From NCBI RefSeq assembly GCF_017873245.1, contig NZ_JAGGJY010000009.1, forward strand, positions 1 through 64,000: 64,000 nt of DNA. Reading direction: 5' to 3'. This stretch comes from Clostridium tertium. Lineage in GTDB: Bacteria > Bacillota > Clostridia > Clostridiales > Clostridiaceae. This document shows positions 18,321 to 25,178 of the stretch, piece by piece (within the stretch, counting starts at the first letter, position 1; each line of letters begins with the position of its first letter). Position numbers and translations under genes: made by a program. The notes beneath the pieces are model-generated. The model was not told the DNA's origin, ran no database searches, and worked only from the letters and a program-made list of their open reading frames with translations.

Positions 18321-18970
18321 TTATAACCTACCCCCCAAACAGTTTCAATAGGATTAAGATTATAAACTTTTAGTTTAGCACGAATATTTTTTATATGCTC
18401 TACAATAGCTGATGAATCACCATCAGCATCAAAACCAAAAACAGCTTCATATAATTGTTCTTTAGTAAATACTTGTCCTGTATGTAAAGCTAAGTGTTCA
18501 CTTATAGCATATTCACCTTTAGTAAAGAGAATGGTATCCTCACCCACAATAGCCATTTTTTCTTGAATGTTAAAACGCACCCCACCTCTACTAAGTGTGT
18601 GTGTCGGCTGACGAACTTCTCGACGTAGGTGGGCATTTACTCGTGCTCGTAATTCTGCAATGCTGAAAGGCTTCTTAATATAGTCATCAGCTCCTAATCC
18701 AAATCCTTGTAAAAGAGCTGCCTCTTCAGCTTTTGCAGTTAAGAAAAGAATTGGGCAATCTACTTCAGAGCGTATACGACTACAAAGCGAAAAGCCATCT
18801 TCACCAGGCATCATTACATCAAGTAACAGAAGATCATATTGTTGACATCTACTAGACTGTATTGTGGTAGCATCTACTTCAGTATCTACTTGATGACTAT
18901 CTTTTTCCAATGCAGCACGCACTAAATCTAGCATATCAATATCATCATCAATAACTAATAATTTCGACAT
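18296..18970 (-). CDS. OmpR-family response regulator of the cassette (CprR/LanR-like)
   Basis: A 224-residue regulator: receiver domain with D8-D10 (IDDDID), phospho-acceptor D51 in LLLLDVMMPGEDG, Lys of IKKPFS, then a winged-helix DNA-binding domain (LFTKGEYAISEHLALHTGQ, IVEHIKNIRAKL, ETVWGVGYKW). It is the first gene of the regulator-kinase pair, with ribosome site TAGGAGGAT. The upstream 500 bp is the relic-rich right end of the cassette. It likely controls the ABC transporter operon downstream. Confidence 0.9.
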   Translation of the reverse strand: MSKLLVIDDDIDMLDLVRAALEKDSHQVDTEVDATTIQSSRCQQYDLLLLDVMMPGEDGFSLCSRIRSEVDCPILFLTAKAEEAALLQGFGLGADDYIKKPFSIAELRARVNAHLRREVRQPTHTLSRGGVRFNIQEKMAIVGEDTILFTKGEYAISEHLALHTGQVFTKEQLYEAVFGFDADGDSSAIVEHIKNIRAKLKVYNLNPIETVWGVGYKWRKDNIL

Positions 18971-19059
18971 ATGCTATCCTCCTAAGATTAAAACATTTTA
19001 ATTTGATTATAATATAAAGATTTTTATTTCTCTACTGAAAATTTTATAAACATTTATTC

Positions 19060-19212
19060 TTAATAAGAGTTGTCTGCATACTTATTTCTAAGAAACTTAG
19101 GCTCTCTCCAGTTGATAATTAACCAAAATGTAAAGCATGATTCTTCCTTCTCCCAATAGTACCAATAGTTATTGCCATTTTGCAACCTATGTGATTTTGC
19201 TTTCTGCTGGAA
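19060..19212 (-). pseudogene. C-terminal ORF relic of unknown origin
   Basis: Read on the minus strand, an open frame without a start codon follows an in-frame TGA and encodes about 50 residues with protein-like composition (NNYWYYWEKEESCFTFW, then NWREPKFLRNKY) ending in TAA. It has no ribosome site and is far richer in G+C than the flanking genes. It looks like the tail of a gene from another mobile element. I do not recognise the family. Confidence 0.35.
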
Positions 19213-19450
19213 TCAATACGTCAGCCATCTGGTCGTTAAAATTTTGGATCTCAATAGCATTTAAAGCCTACTTACTCGCTGTCTACGCTTACCCCCATCA
19301 TCATTACACATGACAACTCAAGACTCGCTACTTGTGGTTGGCTAGACATTATTCAGCCAGGATTTCCATCTGTTAGGCTAATTCCCCTTAGCTGGGAGCA
19401 CAATTTCAATCTGGCAATTAGATTCTGATGCACAATCTTAAATTACTGCG
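19213..19450. other. G+C-richer noncoding block, possible structured-RNA or group II intron relic
   Basis: Roughly 43-47% G+C by eye against well under 30% around it. All frames are interrupted. On the minus strand it reads GCCAACCACAAGTAGCGAG and GGGTAAGCGTAGACAGCGAG, which reminds me of domain I of bacterial group II introns. That is an impression, not a match. Confidence 0.25.
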
Positions 19451-19494
19451 AATTAAAAACGGACAATCAATTGTTCATTTTTTTATTGTCCAAT

Positions 19495-19519
19495 ATCAAC
19501 ATTAGTTTAAAACAGAGCC
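19495..19519 (-). repeat. Right terminal inverted repeat of the cassette
   Basis: On the minus strand it starts GGCTCTGTTTTAAA and continues to AATGTTGAT, pairing with 13965-13989 at 21 of 25 positions. Confidence 0.85.
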
Positions 19520-19527
19520 AATTATTA
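19520..19527. repeat. Right 8-bp target site duplication
   Basis: AATTATTA, identical to 13957-13964. Confidence 0.85.
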
Positions 19528-19532
19528 GTTTA

Positions 19533-19559
19533 AAAGGTTGCCCTTGATGGACAACCTTT
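19533..19559 (-). terminator. Terminator of the GH1-ROK operon
   Basis: Stem AAAGGTTGCCC / GGACAACCTTT with one mismatch and a 5-base loop, 58 bp after the ROK stop. It lies only 6 bp outside the cassette's target duplication. Confidence 0.75.
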
Positions 19560-19616
19560 CTTATCTTTATATTAACTTTCTTTGTATTAATCTCTTTATA
19601 TTGCAGTAAAATTTAA

Positions 19617-20525
19617 TTAGATAATTAAGAAACCTGCTCCTCTAAGTCCAGCATCATCTCCGATTTCTGCTATTCTTATATCTATAGCATCTTTATTAAT
19701 CACTTTTTCTTTAACTTTTTGTGTTATTATCTCTAACAATTCCTTATTATATAAGATTACAGAACCTCCAAGAACTATTACCTCTGGATCAACAACTGAT
19801 ATTATGTTTGAAATTCCTATAGATAAATTTTCACATACTCTATTAATTAAGCTTTTTATTGAATCATCATTATTTTTATATAACTCAAAAACTTCTGGTG
19901 TATCTATGTGTTTTCCTAATAAATCAGTTGCTTGTCTAGATATATTAGGCCCACTACATTGTCCTTCAAGTCCACCTTGAACTAGTCCTGAATGGCTGTA
20001 TTTATCTTCATTTATTATTAGGTTACATATTTCTCCTGCAAAGCTATTTGCACCATTTATAATTTTATTATCAATTATTAAAGCACCACCAACACCTGTT
20101 GAAACTGTAATATAAAAAACACTTTCAGCTCCTTTTGCAGATCCAATCATAGCTTCAGCAAGTCCTGCAACATTAGCATCATTATTTACTTCTGTTTTTA
20201 ATGATGTTTTTTCTTCAAAGTATTTCTTTACATTAAAGTTATCCCATCCTTGTAAATTAGGCGCTTTTAATATAATTCCATTTTTAATATCTAAAGGTCC
20301 TGGACTTCCAACTCCAATTCCTTTTATATTTCTATCTTTCCAGTTATCATTAATATGATTTATAATCTTATCTAAATTATATTCTGGACCTTCTTTTACT
20401 TGATTTTCTATTTTTATCTTTTCTATAATATTTCTTTCTTCATCTAATAATGCAGCTCTAATATTTGTTCCACCAATGTCTATTCCTATTATGTATTTAT
20501 CATTACTTATTGAACTGTTTTTCAT
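19617..20525 (-). CDS. ROK-family sugar kinase
   Basis: A 302-residue cytoplasmic kinase/regulator of the ROK family without an N-terminal DNA-binding domain, hence a kinase. It has the phosphate-binding GIDIGGTNIRAALLDE, GVGSPGPLD, catalytic Asp in NNDANVAGLAEA, and STGVGGALI. The usual ROK zinc motif is replaced by EGQCSGPN, with only one Cys visible. ATG at 20525 is preferred to 20534 because GAGGG then has 9-10 bases of spacing. It follows GH1 by 55-65 bp and probably phosphorylates the monosaccharide released by it, such as glucose. Confidence 0.87.
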   Translation of the reverse strand: MKNSSISNDKYIIGIDIGGTNIRAALLDEERNIIEKIKIENQVKEGPEYNLDKIINHINDNWKDRNIKGIGVGSPGPLDIKNGIILKAPNLQGWDNFNVKKYFEEKTSLKTEVNNDANVAGLAEAMIGSAKGAESVFYITVSTGVGGALIIDNKIINGANSFAGEICNLIINEDKYSHSGLVQGGLEGQCSGPNISRQATDLLGKHIDTPEVFELYKNNDDSIKSLINRVCENLSIGISNIISVVDPEVIVLGGSVILYNKELLEIITQKVKEKVINKDAIDIRIAEIGDDAGLRGAGFLII

Positions 20526-20589
20526 TTCTTTCATACCCTCTTCATATTTTCAATTTACCTTACCTTAGGAGAAATGCCCATGGGGCTAT

Positions 20590-22008
20590 CTAAAATCCAT
20601 TATTTTCAGAAACTTCTTTTATCCATCTTCCTGATTTTTTTATTGTTTTTTCTTGTGTTTTTAAATTTAAGGCTATAAATCCATATCTATTTTTATATGC
20701 ATTACACCAAGACCAACAATCAATAGGAGTCCATGTATGATATCCAAAGCAATTTGATCCTTCTTCTATTCCCTTATGAAGATTTTCTAAATGCTCTTTT
20801 AAGAATTCTATTCTATAATCATCTTCTATAACTCCATCTTCATTAATATACTTTTCTTCACCTTCTACTCCCATTCCATTTTCAGAAATAAACCATGGAA
20901 TATTATTGTAATTGTCCCTTATGTTAATTGCTATATCATACATTGCTTTAGGATATATTTCCCATCCTCTATAAGGATTCATTCTTCTTCCTGGCATTTC
21001 ATAATTATCAAAGTATTTATCTGGCATCCATTCAGATGATTTATCCACAGATTCACTAGAAATTTCCACATTTTCCTTTGATTTTATTCTACGTGGGAAG
21101 TAATAGTTCACTCCAAGGAAATCTATAGTATTTTCCTTTATTATCTTAAGCTCTTCTTCATTAGAATCCCATAATACATTATCATTTTTTAGAATTTCTA
21201 CTAAATCCCTTGGAAACTCTCCTTTTATTGCTGGATCAAGGAATGATCTATTGAAGAATGCATCTGCTATATTTGCTGCCTTAACATCTTCAGGATTATT
21301 TATATCTCTTGGATATGATGGTGTTAAATTTAATATTACTCCTATTTGAGATCCATTCTTATCATATTTATTGTCTTTAAATAATTTTATAGCCTTTGCT
21401 GATGCTAAATTTATATTATATAAAACTTGCATTGCTTTTCTTCCATCAACAACTTTAGGATAATGAAACTTATATAAATATTGTCCTTCTACAACTACTA
21501 TTGGTTCATTGAAAGTTGTCCAAAATTTTACCTTATCAGCAAAAAGCTTAAATGCTGTTTCTGCAAACTTTACAAATAAATCTACAACATGCTTTGATTC
21601 CCATCCACCATATTTATCATAAAGTTCTACTGGTAAATCAAAATGATGTAAGTTCATTACAGGTATCATTCCATTTTTTATAGTTTCATCTATAACATCA
21701 TTATAAAATCTAATTGCGTCTTCATCTGGTTCTCCAGTTTCAAGATCCTTTATAAGTCTTGTCCATTGAATTGATGTTCTAAAACTATTTAATCCTATTT
21801 CCTTAAGCATTTGTAAATCTGTTTTATAACTATTATAAAAATTAGATGTAACCTCTGGTCCAACTTTATCAAAAAATGCTTCTGGCTCTACTTCATACCA
21901 ATAATCAAACACGCTTTTATGCTTTTTATTAAAGCTACCTTCGCTTTGTGGACCTGAAGTTGCTGATCCCCACCAAAATCCTTCTGGAAATGTAAATTTG
22001 TTTTTCAT
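20590..22008 (-). CDS. GH1 beta-glycosidase (LacG/phospho-glycosidase-like)
   Basis: This 472-residue cytoplasmic retaining glycosidase of family GH1 has acid/base E168 in FNEP and nucleophile E376 in ISENGMG, and is full-length for the family. The segment around 429-450 (IDCWSWCNAYKNRYGF) aligns with 6-phospho-beta-galactosidase LacG. It keeps the phosphate-site Ser (S433) and Tyr (Y442), but the Lys expected two residues before the Tyr is Asn440, with a Lys one residue earlier. No PTS genes are nearby, and an ordinary kinase follows, so a non-phosphorylated beta-glycoside may be the true substrate. Expression is probably controlled by the divergent GntR regulator. Confidence 0.9.
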   Translation of the reverse strand: MKNKFTFPEGFWWGSATSGPQSEGSFNKKHKSVFDYWYEVEPEAFFDKVGPEVTSNFYNSYKTDLQMLKEIGLNSFRTSIQWTRLIKDLETGEPDEDAIRFYNDVIDETIKNGMIPVMNLHHFDLPVELYDKYGGWESKHVVDLFVKFAETAFKLFADKVKFWTTFNEPIVVVEGQYLYKFHYPKVVDGRKAMQVLYNINLASAKAIKLFKDNKYDKNGSQIGVILNLTPSYPRDINNPEDVKAANIADAFFNRSFLDPAIKGEFPRDLVEILKNDNVLWDSNEEELKIIKENTIDFLGVNYYFPRRIKSKENVEISSESVDKSSEWMPDKYFDNYEMPGRRMNPYRGWEIYPKAMYDIAINIRDNYNNIPWFISENGMGVEGEEKYINEDGVIEDDYRIEFLKEHLENLHKGIEEGSNCFGYHTWTPIDCWSWCNAYKNRYGFIALNLKTQEKTIKKSGRWIKEVSENNGF

Positions 22009-22069
22009 TACAACGCCTCCCTTAAATCTGTAAATACTCTTTATTTTTTATTAGTAAATTTTTATTATT

Positions 22070-22083
22070 TATTATCGTTTTCA
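22070..22083. promoter_or_regulatory. Candidate cre (CcpA) site
   Basis: TATTATCGTTTTCA matches the cre consensus TGWAANCGNTNWCA at 12 of 14 positions, about 60 bp upstream of the GH1 start. Confidence 0.4.
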
Positions 22084-22219
22084 TTAAAAACTTAAATTCA
22101 TAAGCTTTATTTTTATTTTCCTAATACTTCATTTAAAATCAGTATAAATACTGAAATTTAATATCTAAATTGAATTTTATAACTTTATCCTATAATAATT
22201 ATATAGCCAATTCTATTAT

Positions 22220-22231
22220 TTGTCTAGACAA
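22220..22231. promoter_or_regulatory. Palindromic GntR/UTRA operator
   Basis: TTGTCTAGACAA is a perfect 12-bp palindrome between the divergent GH1 and GntR genes. It resembles the NagR/DasR-type operator core GTCTAGAC, as expected for UTRA-domain regulators. Confidence 0.7.
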
Positions 22232-22321
22232 TTAAAATTATTATCTATAGTTTTATCTTGATAAAATTATAATTTATAGTAATATATTTATATAATAATT
22301 AAAAGCGAAAGGATATCTAAT

Positions 22322-23035
22322 ATGCCTAAATATAAAGAAATAAGTGATGAAATTAAACTTCGAATTGAAAATGGAGTCTACAGTGATCAAAATAATCAAA
22401 TACCTGATGAAATTAGCCTTTGCAATGAATTTAATTGTAGTAGAATGACTATGAAAAAAGCATTAGATTTATTGGTTTTAGATGGCATTATATATAGAAA
22501 ACGTGGACACGGAACTTTTATAATGGATAAACTACCTGATAATTCAAAGATAAATATATTTGATAGAGATTTAAATGGATTAACTAGACTATCTCATGGT
22601 AATGTAAAAACAAAAGTTTTAGATTTCAAATTAATATTTGCTGATACTAATTTATCTAACAAATTAAATATAGATGAAAACTCTCCTGTATATGAAATAT
22701 TAAGGGTGAGATATATTAATAATGAGCCTGTAGTCCTTGAAAAAACCTTTATGGATGCTACACTAATCACTGGAATTAACCATAGTATTTTAGAGCATTC
22801 AATATATGATTATATAGAAAGTACCTTAAAATTAAAAATAAGTAGTGCAAATAAAATTATTCGTTCAGATAAAAGCAATAAAGAAGATATTGAGTACTTA
22901 AATTTAGGTGAGTATGATCCTGTTTTAGAAGTTGAGCAAATTGCTTATATAAATAATGGAAAAGCATTTGAATATTCCATTGCTAGGCATAGATATGATA
23001 AATTCCAATTCACCTCTTTTTCAGTAAGAGTATAA
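22322..23035 (+). CDS. GntR-family regulator with UTRA domain
   Basis: A 237-residue HutC-subfamily regulator: winged helix-turn-helix at about 1-70 (YKEISDEIKLRIENGVY, then CNEFNCSRMTMKKALDLLV and GHGTFI), followed by a UTRA effector domain ending YEYSIARHRYD-like (AFEYSIARHRYDKF). UTRA domains bind sugar phosphates or related small molecules. AAAGGA precedes the ATG. It is divergent from GH1, with the palindrome TTGTCTAGACAA between them, and so probably represses the GH1-ROK operon and itself. It is clearly paralogous to the regulator at 47579-48289. Confidence 0.9.
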   Translation: MPKYKEISDEIKLRIENGVYSDQNNQIPDEISLCNEFNCSRMTMKKALDLLVLDGIIYRKRGHGTFIMDKLPDNSKINIFDRDLNGLTRLSHGNVKTKVLDFKLIFADTNLSNKLNIDENSPVYEILRVRYINNEPVVLEKTFMDATLITGINHSILEHSIYDYIESTLKLKISSANKIIRSDKSNKEDIEYLNLGEYDPVLEVEQIAYINNGKAFEYSIARHRYDKFQFTSFSVRV

Positions 23036-23054
23036 ACTAACTTCAATTTTAAAA

Positions 23055-23079
23055 GCCCTAGGGGTAATTCCCCTTGGGC
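23055..23079. terminator. Shared terminator between GntR and GH20 genes
   Basis: Stem GCCCTAGGGG / CCCCTTGGGC with one mismatch, flanked by A- and T-rich tails on both sides, serving two convergent genes. The hairpin at 38973 is nearly identical. Confidence 0.75.
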
Positions 23080-23103
23080 CTAAATAAATAGACATTTTTT
23101 ATG

Positions 23104-25065
23104 TTATATATCCCGTAAATAACTACAAGTATATTTTATTACATCTCTTATTCTATATAATTCACTTTCTTTATTTGTTTTTCTCCATATAACTGAATAA
23201 TCGTAAAACCATTCCTCAAATTTCTCTGCTAATTCTTTAAAGTCATTATTCATACTAATGCTTTCTTTTATTACATCATTATTTATATCACTATACCCCT
23301 TTATTATCTTATTATTTATGCTAATATTTGTACTATTCATATTATCATCAAGCTTACCCTTGTATATTTCATTATTTATTATTACTATCATTATTTTATT
23401 TATTATTAAGATACCTCTAGCTGCAACTATAAACTCTTGTATCATTTCTTTTGATTTTCCATATTTTGTATTATGTGATAAATTTTCTAACTTTTCTTCT
23501 ATTTTTAATATTTTTTCCTGCTGTTCCTTTAGTTCATGAATTTTTGCTGTTTTCATTTTCCTTATAAGTTCATTTTCGATATGTTCATTTGTATTAAACT
23601 TTTCCTTCCATATTACTAACTCTGACCATCCAAATTCCTGATACTTACTTAGTTCTGCTAATAATGAAATTAGTGTCCCACTACTATCTCCAAATTCTAA
23701 AATAGAAATATCTTTATACATTTTATTAAAATCTTTTTCTATACTAGGATTCCATGATAAAGCAGCTCCATATATCATTCCTGGAATAGAACTAGATAAT
23801 AAATTTATATGTCCATAATCTCCCCAATTTGTATTAAGTACTCCTATTGCATCATACTTCACCCCATATGAAATCATTCTATATATATTTTCAAATGCAT
23901 TGTCCATTAAATTCATTAAGTGGCTCCATCCCCCTACTCCAGGACATACATATTGTTTCCTTCCACTTTCTGCAATTATTTTTGTATCCTTTTCTTCAAC
24001 ACCACACCAGTAATTCCAATTTAGGCAAATTGCATCTTTATCTATAGTATTTATTAAATCTGGGTGATTTAATATAACATCTCCCCAAAACATTATTTCC
24101 TTATCATATTCTTTTACTATAGAAATAACTTTATTAAGAAAATCAACATAAAGCTTTCCAATCCCTAGTCTATCAGCCTCCTTACTACTTTTCCCTTTCC
24201 CTAAATCAAAGGTTTCATCACAACATATATTAAACTTATTAGATGAAAATAAAGGTATAAACTGTTCTAGCATATTTCCAACTAATTTTATACTATCTTC
24301 ATTAGTTACATTTAATGTATGATGAGCCATTCTATCTACAAAGGAATATTCAGGTTTTGTTGTTTCTGTTAATTCGCATAAATTCTTAAAGGATTTAGTT
24401 CTTAAAACTTCGTATAAATGCCCAAAGGTAGATATAGATGGTATAAGTTCTATATGCTTATTTTTACAATACCTATCTAATAAAATTATTTCTTCTGAAG
24501 TTAATGGATCTTTATCTATCCAAACTTCGCTCATCCCTTTAAATGCAAAGGTGTGCTCAATATACAACTGAAGTTCATTTATCTTATAAAATGATGCTTT
24601 ATCTACTAAGTTCATTAAAGTTTCTAGCTTCGGAACTTTTCCCCTAGTAACATCATGATAAAATCCTCTATGTTTAAAATAAGGTTTATCTTCTATTATT
24701 ACTCCTGGTAAACTATATCCATACTCTCTTATTATTTGTATTAATGTCTGAATTCCATAAAATAATCCTTTAGAAGTAGAGGCATTTATTTCAATATTAT
24801 CTTTTTTTATTGATAACTTATATTCCTCATCCTCCATTGAAGACTTTTTCTTTAGACATATAAAAGTATTATAAATATGATAATTTAAAGCCTTTGTTAT
24901 ATTTACTTTAAATCCAAAAGTATTATTTATTTCTTCTTGCAACAATATTGCAGAGTTCAAATCATCAAAAGAACAGTTGTAATCTAAAATTATATTAACT
25001 TCTTTTTTTAATTTAAATTCTTCTTTAATATATTGTATCTTTCTAGGCATTGGTATTAAATTCAT
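23104..25065 (-). CDS. GH20 beta-N-acetylhexosaminidase
   Basis: A 653-residue enzyme with an N-terminal GH20b-like alpha/beta domain (about 1-125) and a GH20 barrel beginning DKPYFKHRGFYHDVTRG. The catalytic Asp-Glu pair (D283-E284) lies in FNICCDETFDLGKG. There is no signal peptide, so it removes GlcNAc or GalNAc from imported oligosaccharides in the cytoplasm, as S. pneumoniae GH20C-like enzymes do. ATG at 25065 is chosen over 25074 because GGGAG then has 9-base spacing. The region after about residue 500 is charged and helical. It is the last gene of the GH38 operon, 113 bp after the 838-residue protein gene. Confidence 0.85.
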   Translation of the reverse strand: MNLIPMPRKIQYIKEEFKLKKEVNIILDYNCSFDDLNSAILLQEEINNTFGFKVNITKALNYHIYNTFICLKKKSSMEDEEYKLSIKKDNIEINASTSKGLFYGIQTLIQIIREYGYSLPGVIIEDKPYFKHRGFYHDVTRGKVPKLETLMNLVDKASFYKINELQLYIEHTFAFKGMSEVWIDKDPLTSEEIILLDRYCKNKHIELIPSISTFGHLYEVLRTKSFKNLCELTETTKPEYSFVDRMAHHTLNVTNEDSIKLVGNMLEQFIPLFSSNKFNICCDETFDLGKGKSSKEADRLGIGKLYVDFLNKVISIVKEYDKEIMFWGDVILNHPDLINTIDKDAICLNWNYWCGVEEKDTKIIAESGRKQYVCPGVGGWSHLMNLMDNAFENIYRMISYGVKYDAIGVLNTNWGDYGHINLLSSSIPGMIYGAALSWNPSIEKDFNKMYKDISILEFGDSSGTLISLLAELSKYQEFGWSELVIWKEKFNTNEHIENELIRKMKTAKIHELKEQQEKILKIEEKLENLSHNTKYGKSKEMIQEFIVAARGILIINKIMIVIINNEIYKGKLDDNMNSTNISINNKIIKGYSDINNDVIKESISMNNDFKELAEKFEEWFYDYSVIWRKTNKESELYRIRDVIKYTCSYLRDI

Positions 25066-25178
25066 TTTCACCATCTCCCTTTTTAGTCAATAAACATCTT
25101 TTTAATCAATAAAATTTATATTTATTACTTAGTAATTTCATAACTCTATTCTGAAACCATTAATATATTTTAAACCGA

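Larger units (their letters stand above)
13965..19519. mobile_element. Transposase-less mobile cassette carrying a peptide-resistance operon
   Basis: A 5,555-bp unit is bounded by inverted repeats (13965-13989 and 19495-19519; 21 of 25 positions match, including GGCTCTGTTTT and AATGTTGAT) and by a perfect 8-bp direct repeat, AATTATTA. Inside are a PspC protein, three ABC transporter genes and a two-component system, all on the minus strand, but no intact transposase. An 8-bp duplication fits IS1595-family or IS6-family transposition (established for those families), so a non-autonomous cassette moved in trans is inferred. The kinase and regulator genes and the right-end noncoding DNA look richer in G+C than the neighbourhood, supporting foreign origin. 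Confidence 0.8.
18971..19616. other. Right end of the cassette and downstream region of the ROK operon
   Basis: No intact gene is present. From left to right it holds the A+T-rich promoter region of the cassette regulator, an ORF relic at 19060-19212, G+C-richer noncoding DNA to about 19450, a palindrome GGACAAT(19461)/ATTGTCC(19485), the right inverted repeat, the target duplication and the terminator of the GH1-ROK operon. Confidence 0.6.
22009..22321. other. Divergent promoter region of GH1 and GntR genes
   Basis: No gene is seen. It contains a cre-like site at 22070-22083 and a palindromic operator at 22220-22231 between the two divergent genes. Confidence 0.6.
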
